NCBI GenBank assembly: GCA_002348045.1
Contig: DDYO01000198.1
Span: 1 to 6,822, forward strand
DNA: 6,822 nucleotides
Reading direction: 5' to 3'
DNA from: Anaerolineales bacterium UBA2232
GTDB lineage: Bacteria; Chloroflexota; Anaerolineae; UBA2200
This document shows positions 1 to 5,550 of the stretch, piece after piece (within the stretch, counting starts at the first letter, position 1; every line of letters begins with the position of its first letter). The notes under the pieces were generated by a model, which was not told the origin of the DNA, did no database searches, and worked only from the letters and a program-made list of their open reading frames with translations. The position numbers and the translations under genes are program-made.

Positions 1-10
1 AAGAGCTTCT

Positions 11-23
11 TAACATGTTAGCC
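11..23. repeat. Palindrome family copy 1 (TAACATGTTAGCC)
   Basis: TAACATGTTA (11-20) is a perfect 10-bp palindrome followed by GCC. It matches the shared pattern CTAACNNRTTAGCC of the copies near 762, 3770 and 5373, except for T instead of C at the first position. It lies at the point where the AP2 reading frame is broken. Confidence 0.5.
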
Positions 24-184
24 AGTACCGAGGCGTCTGCTTCAACAAAACAAAGAACCTCTGGCAAACGAGCATCCACATAGATGGAAGGCAGAAGTTC
101 GTGGGCTACTACAGATCAGAGTACGACGCGCACCTGGCGTACGTTGAAGCCAAACGCAAGCACCACGACTGCCCACAAGTTTGA
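14..184 (+). pseudogene. Remnant of HNH/AP2 endonuclease (C-terminal AP2 domain only)
   Basis: This reading frame encodes an AP2-type DNA-binding domain of the kind fused to phage HNH homing endonucleases. It runs from SQYRGVCFNK through the W..SI.IDG core strand to VGYYRSEYDAHLAY and a basic tail, ending at TGA 182-184. The endonuclease in 6064-6564 has the same layout (SGYKGVTFHK…LGYFSDAESAAQAY…). The frame is closed upstream by TAA at 11-13 and has no ATG, GTG or TTG start before the domain, so it cannot be made as it stands. Frame 1 just upstream reads KSFLT and then stops at 19-21. A small indel near 11-20 could therefore have separated an HNH half (outside the window) from this AP2 half. 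The recognisable homology begins exactly in a palindrome (TAACATGTTA, 11-20). The AP2 assignment is solid. Whether this is a decayed gene or a frameshifted or mis-sequenced one cannot be decided from the window edge. Confidence 0.7.
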
Positions 185-250
185 TCCCCAACAGCGTGCC
201 CATCGCCGCGTAAGCACGTTATCCATTCTCATGCGGCACAACCAACCCCA

Positions 251-257
251 AAGGAAG
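251..257 (+). promoter_or_regulatory. Shine-Dalgarno for the 162-aa gene
   Basis: AAGGAAG ends 4 nt before the ATG at 262. It supports that start. No -35/-10 promoter is convincing in the 77 nt between the AP2 remnant and this gene. Confidence 0.6.
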
Positions 258-261
258 AACC

Positions 262-750
262 ATGGCATACGCCCAACTCACCCCCTCCCAAGCCAACTAC
301 CTCAAGCTGGCCCGCGCTCTGTCTGACGCCGACCGCATCGCGGTCAAGGCCGAGCTGTTCCGCACCGTCAAGGCGAGCTTCGGTATCCCCGACGACCACA
401 AGCTCAAGGTGGAGATCGACGACGCAGCGCACCCGAACTACCTCGTGCTGATCCGCAAGAAAAACGACGAGCCCTACGCCCTGCGGGTGTCCGACGGCAA
501 GTGGGTGGGCGCAGGTGCGCCGCAAGGAACGCTAAGCAACCCGCCAGCACCGGTCGTGCGCTGGTTCGCGGTGGACAACGCCGAGGTGTACGAGGCCACC
601 CTGTCGCTGCTGCGCAACGAGGAGACCGACTGGGACGACGGCGACCTGACCGCCCCGGACGACCTGAAGTACGTGCCAGGCACCAACGGTCGACTGGCCT
701 TCGACGAGTACGGCAACGTGTGGGTGGCGGCTGAGGAAGCCGATCTGTAA
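262..750 (+). CDS. Hypothetical acidic phage protein, 162 aa
   Basis: I do not recognise a family. The protein starts with a short helical stretch (TPSQANYLKLARALSDADR, about residues 7-25). A mixed region follows with a likely beta hairpin (NYLVLIRKKNDEPYALRV, about 59-76). The second half is rich in Asp and Glu, with an aromatic ending (DEYGNVWVAAEEADL). No signal peptide, membrane segment, zinc-binding cysteines or catalytic motif is visible. The start is supported by AAGGAAG at 251-257. Strong G/C preference at third codon positions on this strand argues that this is the real frame; the antisense frames over it are shadows. It stands apart from the dense gene train downstream, separated by a 95-nt gap holding a palindrome and a long hairpin, so it may be a separate translation unit or the first gene of the transcript. 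Confidence 0.85.
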   Translation: MAYAQLTPSQANYLKLARALSDADRIAVKAELFRTVKASFGIPDDHKLKVEIDDAAHPNYLVLIRKKNDEPYALRVSDGKWVGAGAPQGTLSNPPAPVVRWFAVDNAEVYEATLSLLRNEETDWDDGDLTAPDDLKYVPGTNGRLAFDEYGNVWVAAEEADL

Positions 751-761
751 CCACTGCCGAC

Positions 762-774
762 CTAACCCGTTAGC
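762..774. repeat. Palindrome family copy 2 (CTAACCCGTTAGC)
   Basis: CTAAC-CC-GTTAG is an inverted repeat with 5-bp arms and a 2-nt centre, followed by C. It is the only intact copy in a clear intergenic position: 12 nt after the stop of the 162-aa gene and 71 nt before the start of the 728-aa gene. That is a plausible operator position for the downstream gene train. Function is inferred. Confidence 0.55.
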
Positions 775-781
775 TCAACCC

Positions 782-816
782 GCTGGACATTCCGACACCT
801 TGTCGGTTTGTCCGGC
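782..816 (+). promoter_or_regulatory. Long leader hairpin upstream of the 728-aa gene
   Basis: The left arm GCTGGACATTCCGACA (782-797) and right arm TGTCGGTTTGTCCGGC (801-816) pair around a CCT loop. The outer stem has 8 pairs including one G·U, then a symmetric TT/TT internal loop, then a 6-bp inner stem CCGACA/TGTCGG. The inner stem followed by TTTGT resembles a weak intrinsic terminator, but no T-run follows the full structure. It ends 29 nt before the ATG at 846 and does not cover the Shine-Dalgarno-like GAAAGAG (835-841). It could be an attenuator, an RNA-processing site or a protein-binding leader. The pairing is seen directly; the role is inferred. Confidence 0.5.
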
Positions 817-845
817 CCCAACCACCTAACCAACGAAAGAGCACC

Positions 846-3032
846 ATGAGCAAGCACCAAATCGCCGCGCTGTTCAAAGACAAGATGACCAGCTTCGAGC
901 AGTACCTAGCCGCCGCTGGACAGGCATGGGCCATCCTGGGGCAGTCTGGCACGGCCAACACCCGCAGTCTCCTGGGCGCACTGCGCGACACCTACGGCGG
1001 ACCCTTGGTCAGGCACCTGCCCGAGACCTGGTGGAAAGATGAGCGCGTCGCATTCACCCAGGACCACACCGTCACCGCTGTCAACTGGTGGTGGCACCGT
1101 GAGCAGATCAGGCAGATCGTCGGCGTGTACCCGCACCCCACTGAGACCATGGCCAACCTTATCGAGACCCTGCGGCTGCAGGCGTATGCGGTGCACATGA
1201 GCAACCACCCGGACACCCCGGATGCGGTGTGCTACACACCCGACGCGGCCATGGGCCTGGCCGACCGCCAGGTCAAGCTGTCCTCGCTGGGCAAGCTGGT
1301 GAGCAAGCTGTTCCCGCTGGGCAGCGATACGTTCAAGCAGAAGGTTGAGGCCGAGCACCGTGGCGAGCTGGACCCCACCATCCACATGGCCACGACCAAG
1401 GAGGACATCCTGCGCGTCTACCGTGGCGTCGAAGGCGACTCGGGCTGTATGCGCTACGACGGTAGCCATTGGGACTTGCCGGTCGGCTACCACCCGTCCA
1501 ACGTGTACGCCGCAGCCGGCGTGGGCGTGGCCTACCACGAGGTCGATGGTGTCCTCAAGGCACGCGCCCTCACCTGGGAAGACCCTGCCACGGGCCGCAA
1601 GCAGTTCGTTCGGCTCTACGGTGACAGCGTCCTGCGTCGCAAACTGGAGCGTGCAGGCTACGAGTACGGCAGCATGGCCGGGGCCAAGATCAAGGCCATC
1701 AAGATGCCCGAGGACCGATACGGACCCAACAAGTACCTCGTGCCCTACATCGACGGCGGCCGTGGCAACGCGGACCACGAGGGCACGTCGGGCTACATCG
1801 ACGCCCGTGACCCCGAGCACATCCAGCTCGTCAGCGAGGACCGCCGCCGCACACTGGTCCGTGCGGGTATCGACGTGTGCGCGTTCCAGGACCACCGCAA
1901 CGTGGTGCATTACCTGGAGCCACAGGACTTGAGCAGCCTGATGTTCACCTGCCCTCTGACGGGTGTGAGCGTGGACCGCACGGTCGACCCGGTGCGCGAA
2001 GTCTGGTGGATGGACCAGAAGACCTACGTGCTTTCCACCGAGGACGCCCGCCGCCGGTTCCCCGTGCTGCTCAAGCGCATCATGCCCGACGGAAGCTGGG
2101 GCGCACTGTGGCACACCGACAACACGCCGAGGTTCTTCTCCAGCGGGCATGGCTGGACGCTGGACACGGCCGTGCACCGCGAGACCCTGGGCTGGCGTCG
2201 CCTGAGCACCAAGTATTACAACACCGGAGAGTGGGCACCTTCTGCCACATGGCTCAGCACGGCCGACGGGCACGCCATCTACAAGAGCGACGCGGTGCAG
2301 GTCATCCATGCCGATGGTGCGTCCGAGTTCATGCACCTCTCGGACGTGGCGTCCCAGATCAAGCGCAAGGGTGACTACTTCAGCATCGGCACCATCAACA
2401 AGATGCCCCACTACGCCCACAAGGACCACCCCGGGATGCGGCTGCTGCGCTCTGGCAAGCGAGCTGTGCTGGGCTACAACGACATCGTCGAGCTGTTCGA
2501 TGGCACGTGGACGCAATCTCGCAACGCCGAGAAGCGCAAGTTCTACGGTGAGACTGTGTACTGGCTCAAGAACGAGCCGATGCCGGTGGACGCCAGCATG
2601 GCCGAGCGTGCCCTGCGCAACGTGCTGCAGTCGGCGTTCGACGTCAAGGCGTTCTGTGAGATGGCCCTGCTGCGTTGCTCGATGGACGCCAGCCAGGCCA
2701 CGGACTTCGTGCGCAACTACCTGTTCCAGCGCCTGACCGACGGTCGCCTCAACCAAGCTGCCGGCCACGTGCCGGGCTTCTACAACGACGGGTCGTTCTA
2801 TGGCATGACCTCGTCCAACTGGTTCAACAGCGTGGACCTGGCCAGGGTGTACCTGGGCCAGTGCGAGCGGATCGACACCAGCGAACTTGGCTCCGTTGCC
2901 GTTGGCCACCTCGCCCTGCTCATCGCCGTGCTGCGCGAAGTCATCAGCCTGCACGAAAACGCCCCAACCCTCGTGGCCCATGCGCTGACCCGCATGACCG
3001 AGGAAGCCGAACAACTTGCGGAGGCCGCATGA
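846..3032 (+). CDS. Large phage protein of unknown function, 728 aa
   Basis: This is the largest gene in the window, and I cannot assign a function. The N-terminal third is rich in tryptophan and helix (WWKDE near residue 62, NWWWHREQIRQI near 80). A segment at about 195-260 is distinctive: GDSGCMRYDG with Cys201, then HPSNVYAA (216-223), VGVAYHEVDG, KARALTW (238-244) and FVRLYGD (254-260). From memory, a similar 'SCM…P..VY….A.…ARAL.W…R.Y' pattern occurs in uncharacterised large phage proteins; I cannot name the family. The middle contains many short aromatic-rich strands. The end is helical, with a hydrophobic helix at 683-702 (LALLIAVL) and a Glu-rich tail. No Walker motif, DNA polymerase motif or clear metal site is visible. 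The start is preceded by GAAAGAG at 835-841. Its stop overlaps the start of the peptidase gene (ATGA), so the two are probably translated together and may act together. Confidence 0.9.
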   Translation: MSKHQIAALFKDKMTSFEQYLAAAGQAWAILGQSGTANTRSLLGALRDTYGGPLVRHLPETWWKDERVAFTQDHTVTAVNWWWHREQIRQIVGVYPHPTETMANLIETLRLQAYAVHMSNHPDTPDAVCYTPDAAMGLADRQVKLSSLGKLVSKLFPLGSDTFKQKVEAEHRGELDPTIHMATTKEDILRVYRGVEGDSGCMRYDGSHWDLPVGYHPSNVYAAAGVGVAYHEVDGVLKARALTWEDPATGRKQFVRLYGDSVLRRKLERAGYEYGSMAGAKIKAIKMPEDRYGPNKYLVPYIDGGRGNADHEGTSGYIDARDPEHIQLVSEDRRRTLVRAGIDVCAFQDHRNVVHYLEPQDLSSLMFTCPLTGVSVDRTVDPVREVWWMDQKTYVLSTEDARRRFPVLLKRIMPDGSWGALWHTDNTPRFFSSGHGWTLDTAVHRETLGWRRLSTKYYNTGEWAPSATWLSTADGHAIYKSDAVQVIHADGASEFMHLSDVASQIKRKGDYFSIGTINKMPHYAHKDHPGMRLLRSGKRAVLGYNDIVELFDGTWTQSRNAEKRKFYGETVYWLKNEPMPVDASMAERALRNVLQSAFDVKAFCEMALLRCSMDASQATDFVRNYLFQRLTDGRLNQAAGHVPGFYNDGSFYGMTSSNWFNSVDLARVYLGQCERIDTSELGSVAVGHLALLIAVLREVISLHENAPTLVAHALTRMTEEAEQLAEAA
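3020..3024 (+). promoter_or_regulatory. Shine-Dalgarno setting the peptidase start
   Basis: GGAGG ends 4 nt before ATG 3029, within the last codons of the 728-aa gene. It favours this start over the in-frame ATG at 3107 (MATDAND), which is preceded only by a weaker AAGAAAG-type stretch. The frame itself is open further upstream, back to 2675, but that part is out-of-frame overlap with the 728-aa gene. Confidence 0.65.
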
Positions 3033-4297
3033 AAAACGTCACCCAACTGCCCCGGGCCAAGAAGCCTGCCCTCAAACCCATCAACCCAACCAAGAAAGCC
3101 AAGACCATGGCCACCGACGCAAACGACACCGTGACCAAAGAGATGTTCCCCCTGCCCGCACCCGACAAGACCACCGTGGTCAAGGCGTCCATGGCCTGGC
3201 CGGACCTGCCCATCCCCGAGACCGTGGACCAAGACCTGGTGACCATCCTCGCCTGGCCCCGCTGTCACGACACCGCCAGTGAGCTGGCCTTCCTCGCCTG
3301 GCTGCGCAGCAAGCTGGAGTCGCTGGGCTACAAGCCCGAGCAGCACCAGGAACGCGCCGTCTCCGTCAGCGTGCCGCTCAAGGACGGGCGCAAGTCCAGC
3401 TCGCTGTTCTCCAGCCACATCGACACCGTGGACGGCGTGGTGTACAACCCCACGCTGCGCAAGAAGATCGCCTACGACCGCACCTTCGGGCACATCTTCC
3501 TGGAGAAGGACAACACCGTGGGCACGTGCCTGGGTGCCGACGACGGGGTCGGTGTGTGGATCATGCTCAAGATGATCGAGGCCAAGGTGCCCGGCACCTA
3601 CCTGTTCAACCGCGGCGAGGAGCGCGGCGGGGTGAGCGCCAAGGCCATCGCAGCCAAGGAGGCCGACTGGCTCAACCAGTTCCAGATCGCCGTGGCGTTC
3701 GACCGACCGCGTGACAACGAGGTCATCACCCACCAGCGGGGCGGCACCGAGTGCGCGTCGGACAAGTTCGCTAACGCATTAGCCCAGGCACTCAACAACG
3801 CCAACGACGCGTTCACCTACAAGCCCAGCAAGTCCGGCGTGTACACCGACACGTTCGAGTTCCGCAGGAACATCCCCGAGTGCGTCAACCTGGGCGTGGG
3901 CTACGAGAACCAGCACGGTGCCAGCGAGCGCCTGGACTATGCCCACGCAACTGCCCTGCTGGAAGCCTGCTGCAAGATCGACTGGGAAGCCCTGCCTGTG
4001 GACCGCGACCCGGCCAAGCCCGACCCGATGTACCAGCGCGACGACTACTGGAGCGGATGGAACATGCCCAAGAAAGCCAAGGCCCCGACACCCGCACCAG
4101 CACCCGCCAAGCAGGCGACCCTCCCCGAGCTTCACATCGAGGACGAGATCGCCGAGCTGGGTGGCCTGGTTGACGTGACCGCCTACCTGGAGTGTGACCC
4201 CGAAAACGGTGCCGAGCTGCTGCTCGAAGCTGCCGCCGAGCTGGCCGCCCTGCGCAAGCAGGTCGACTTCTACCGCCGAATCACCTTCAAACGCTGA
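3029..4297 (+). CDS. Co-catalytic zinc aminopeptidase-like protein (M28/M42/M20 type), 422 aa
   Basis: The protein carries the full ordered ligand set of clan MH metallopeptidases. It has HIDTVDG with His130 and Asp132, LGADDGVGVW with Asp171/172, RGEERGG with Glu197 (catalytic base position) and Glu198 (ligand position), AFDRP with Asp225, and the closing NQHGASERLD with His296. The stretch TDTFEFRRNIPECVNLGVGY just before His296 matches the usual 'tD…f…IP..nlgvGy' segment. Only about 70 residues separate Asp225 and His296, so there is no room for the large M20 dimerisation domain; this fits M28/M42-like enzymes better. The expected reaction is removal of N-terminal residues from peptides in the cytoplasm; the true substrate is unknown. 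Residues 1-55 are a Lys/Pro-rich extension. After about residue 343 a Pro/Ala/Lys linker leads to an acidic helical tail of about 60 residues. No signal peptide is seen. The start overlaps the 728-aa gene by ATGA. A copy of the palindrome family lies inside at 3770-3783. Confidence 0.85.
   Translation: MKNVTQLPRAKKPALKPINPTKKAKTMATDANDTVTKEMFPLPAPDKTTVVKASMAWPDLPIPETVDQDLVTILAWPRCHDTASELAFLAWLRSKLESLGYKPEQHQERAVSVSVPLKDGRKSSSLFSSHIDTVDGVVYNPTLRKKIAYDRTFGHIFLEKDNTVGTCLGADDGVGVWIMLKMIEAKVPGTYLFNRGEERGGVSAKAIAAKEADWLNQFQIAVAFDRPRDNEVITHQRGGTECASDKFANALAQALNNANDAFTYKPSKSGVYTDTFEFRRNIPECVNLGVGYENQHGASERLDYAHATALLEACCKIDWEALPVDRDPAKPDPMYQRDDYWSGWNMPKKAKAPTPAPAPAKQATLPELHIEDEIAELGGLVDVTAYLECDPENGAELLLEAAAELAALRKQVDFYRRITFKR
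3770..3783. repeat. Palindrome family copy 3, inside the peptidase gene (GCTAACGCATTAGC)
   Basis: The arms GCTAA and TTAGC flank CGCA. It reads in frame as Ala-Asn-Ala-Leu-Ala and uses TTA for leucine, one of only two in-frame TTA codons I could find in the called genes. In such GC-rich coding DNA this suggests that the sequence is kept for a reason other than the protein. Confidence 0.6.
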
Positions 4298-4305
4298 GAC
4301 CCATC

Positions 4306-4488
4306 ATGTTCTTTGACAAGCCCTCCTTCAAGCAATACACCTCCAGCACATCCACCCGAGAGATCGACCAGCTCCAGCGTCAGATCAACGAGCTGCGCAC
4401 CATCACCGTGCGCATCGAGACGCGCCTGTGTCTCCTGCTGGAGCACCTGGGTGCCGACACCAAGATCGAGTCCCGCAACAAGAAATGA
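4306..4488 (+). CDS. Small helical/coiled-coil protein, 60 aa
   Basis: Residues 18-50 (REIDQLQRQINELRTITVRI and onwards) form a strongly amphipathic helix with heptad-like Ile/Leu spacing. A Lys/Arg/Asn-rich tail follows. I recognise no family. The ATG lies 8 nt after the peptidase stop, and only a weak ribosome-binding sequence is visible, so translation probably depends on the upstream gene. The stop overlaps an ATGA at 4485-4488 that could serve as an alternative start for the next gene. It could be a small adaptor or oligomerisation partner; that is a guess based only on the helix. Confidence 0.75.
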   Translation: MFFDKPSFKQYTSSTSTREIDQLQRQINELRTITVRIETRLCLLLEHLGADTKIESRNKK

Positions 4489-4494
4489 ACCAAC

Positions 4495-4510
4495 GGCCCC
4501 TACGGGGGCC
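4495..4510 (+). promoter_or_regulatory. GC hairpin with UACG tetraloop between two genes
   Basis: GGCCCC-TACG-GGGGCC forms a perfect 6-bp all-GC stem with a UACG loop closed by C-G, a member of the very stable UNCG tetraloop class. It lies between the 60-aa gene stop and the winged-helix gene start, 4 nt before that gene's GGAG. No T-run follows, so a classical intrinsic terminator is unlikely. It may tune translation, protect an mRNA end or cause pausing. Confidence 0.55.
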
Positions 4511-4514
4511 ACTC

Positions 4515-4518
4515 GGAG
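4515..4518 (+). promoter_or_regulatory. Shine-Dalgarno choosing the winged-helix gene start
   Basis: GGAG lies 5 nt before ATG 4524. The competing in-frame ATG at 4485 lacks a Shine-Dalgarno and would require reading through the 4495-4510 hairpin. Its only advantage is the ATGA overlap style used elsewhere in this operon. Confidence 0.6.
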
Positions 4519-4523
4519 CCAAT

Positions 4524-4949
4524 ATGAACCAACTGACCAACGCCTTCATCAACGCCGGCATCAAGCTACCTTCCACCAAAGAACGCCTGTGGCGCGTCAT
4601 CAAGGACGAGCCGGGTCTTACCCAGGCGCAGCTCGCCAAGCGCCTGACCGGCATCCCAATTGGCACCATCAGCAGCCAGCTCCACGGCATGGAGGAGCGT
4701 GGCATGGTGTACGTCGTGGGCACGAAGGGTCGAGGTCCGTCGGGCAAGGCCAAGGCATACCACACCGACATGGAGACCTACCATCTCTTGCCCATGCCCG
4801 AGAGGAACCGTAAGAAAGCCGCGACGGCACAGGCCGAGCCGCCCGCCGAGACAAAACGACAACCTGTCGAAATGTCCATCGACCTCGACAGCCTGACCAT
4901 CCGCGAAGCCAAGGCCCTCTACCTCAAGCTCAAGGAGATGTTTGCATGA
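4524..4949 (+). CDS. Winged-helix DNA-binding protein, 141 aa
   Basis: Residues 18-80 look like a winged helix-turn-helix. The first helix is TKERLWRVIKDEP, then LTQAQLAKRL, then the recognition-like helix PIGTISSQLHGMEERGMV, and then the wing strands YVVGTKGRGPSGKAKAYH. This is the usual arrangement of MarR/ArsR-like and phage regulatory wHTH domains. A charged, Ala/Pro/Lys-rich linker (about 95-120) leads to a C-terminal helix, SLTIREAKALYLKLKEMF, which probably drives oligomerisation. The likely role is a transcription regulator or DNA-binding accessory protein; the target is not shown by the sequence. Starting at 4485 would add 13 residues (MNQRPLRGPLGAN); 4524 is preferred for its GGAG. 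The 10-mer ATGAACCAAC occurs at both candidate starts. The gene overlaps the next by ATGA at 4946. Confidence 0.8.
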   Translation: MNQLTNAFINAGIKLPSTKERLWRVIKDEPGLTQAQLAKRLTGIPIGTISSQLHGMEERGMVYVVGTKGRGPSGKAKAYHTDMETYHLLPMPERNRKKAATAQAEPPAETKRQPVEMSIDLDSLTIREAKALYLKLKEMFA

Positions 4950-5323
4950 AAGCCTACCTCATCGACCCATTCAACCACACGGTCAACCCCATCGAGTACG
5001 ACGGCAACTTCAAGACCATCTACCAACTCATCGACTGCGACATGTTCGACTGCGCCCGTTTCAACCGGCACGGCGACGGCGTGTTCGTCGACGACGATGG
5101 CCTGATCAGCGGCAAGGAGCAGGCGTTCTTCGTGATCCAGGGCTACCCCAATCCGTTGGCCGGCAAAGGCCTGGTGCTGGGCTGCGACATTGGCACAGGC
5201 GAGAGCGCCGACCCACACGTCAGTCTAGAGTGGATGCGCGAGAACGTGACTTTCGGCTTTCCGATGGTCATCGGCGGACAGGTGGCGTTCTTCCCTACGG
5301 GTAAACATGGAGATAACACATGA
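4946..5323 (+). CDS. DUF3846-like protein, 125 aa
   Basis: I recognise the DUF3846 pattern. The N-terminus is MKAYLIDPFNHTV, followed by an IYQLIDCDMFDCARFN segment (25-40) and VFVDDDGLI (46-54). Then come FFVIQGYPNPLAGKGLVLG (61-79) and an acidic turn, DIGTGESADPHVSLEW. Such proteins are small, occur in phages and plasmids, and have no established function that I can cite. Length is typical, and no membrane segment or signal peptide is seen. AAGGAG at 4932-4937 lies 8 nt before the ATG, and the start overlaps the winged-helix gene stop (ATGA). The next gene starts in the same ATGA manner at 5320. The family call is from memory of the pattern, not from a search. Confidence 0.8.
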   Translation: MKAYLIDPFNHTVNPIEYDGNFKTIYQLIDCDMFDCARFNRHGDGVFVDDDGLISGKEQAFFVIQGYPNPLAGKGLVLGCDIGTGESADPHVSLEWMRENVTFGFPMVIGGQVAFFPTGKHGDNT

Positions 5324-5550
5324 ACTACAACCTCGACACACCACAAGGCATGGAAAACGCCAAGCAGTGGGTGGCTAACGTGTTAGCCCGAATGAACGAT
5401 AATGGCGTCTGGGTGGTGCCGCGCACCGGCACCACTGTCCAGTTCAACAAGCAAGCCAAGACCGCCAGCGTGGCGAGCTTCTTGCCCGACCCGTCCATCG
5501 CACGAGTTTTGCGTGAGATGGGCTTTAGCGTGACTGAAACCCTTGTATGA
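5320..5550 (+). CDS. Small hypothetical phage protein, 76 aa
   Basis: A helical N-terminus (TPQGMENAKQWVANVLARMN, residues 7-26) is followed by strands (GVWVVPRTGTTVQF) and a C-terminal helix ending in DPSIARVLREMGFSVTETLV. The layout resembles small accessory proteins common in phage early regions, but I cannot name a family. GGAG at 5309-5312 lies 7 nt before the ATG, and the start overlaps the DUF3846-like gene by ATGA. The in-frame segment VANVLA is encoded by the 5373-5388 palindrome and uses a TTA leucine codon. Confidence 0.8.
   Translation: MNYNLDTPQGMENAKQWVANVLARMNDNGVWVVPRTGTTVQFNKQAKTASVASFLPDPSIARVLREMGFSVTETLV
5373..5388. repeat. Palindrome family copy 4, inside the 76-aa gene (GGCTAACGTGTTAGCC)
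   Basis: GGCTAAC-GT-GTTAGCC has two perfect 7-bp arms around a 2-nt centre and is the most complete copy in the window. It encodes part of Val-Ala-Asn-Val-Leu-Ala, with the rare TTA leucine codon. Its left half, GCTAACGTG, recurs about 210 bp downstream at 5583. Confidence 0.65.

Noticed and set aside
84..326. Plus-strand 80-aa frame at the left end
   Set aside because: It runs out of frame through the AP2 domain and into the start of the 162-aa gene; composition is Thr/Arg/His-rich without features.
683..702. Amino-acid residues 683-702 of the 728-aa protein (numbers here are residues, not bases) as a membrane segment
   Set aside because: The stretch includes His, Arg and Glu and reads as an amphipathic or buried helix.
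792..811. Classical intrinsic terminator (CCGACA-CCT-TGTCGG then TTTGT)
   Set aside because: The T-run is short and interrupted, and the same bases take part in a longer hairpin extending to 816; kept as a leader structure instead.
906..3014. Long minus-strand open frame of 702 aa opposite the 728-aa gene
   Set aside because: It is a typical shadow of GC-rich coding DNA: low-complexity Val/His/Ala/Gly/Leu-rich translation, no domain, no Shine-Dalgarno, and the plus-strand frame explains the codon bias.
2675..3028. Upstream extension of the peptidase frame inside the 728-aa gene
   Set aside because: The frame is merely open; the translation is Arg/Pro/Gln-rich shadow sequence, and GGAGG with ATG 3029 marks the real start.
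2798..3733. Minus-strand open frame of 311 aa across the 728-aa/peptidase junction
   Set aside because: It overlaps a well-supported peptidase with all its catalytic motifs, and its composition is that of an antisense artefact.
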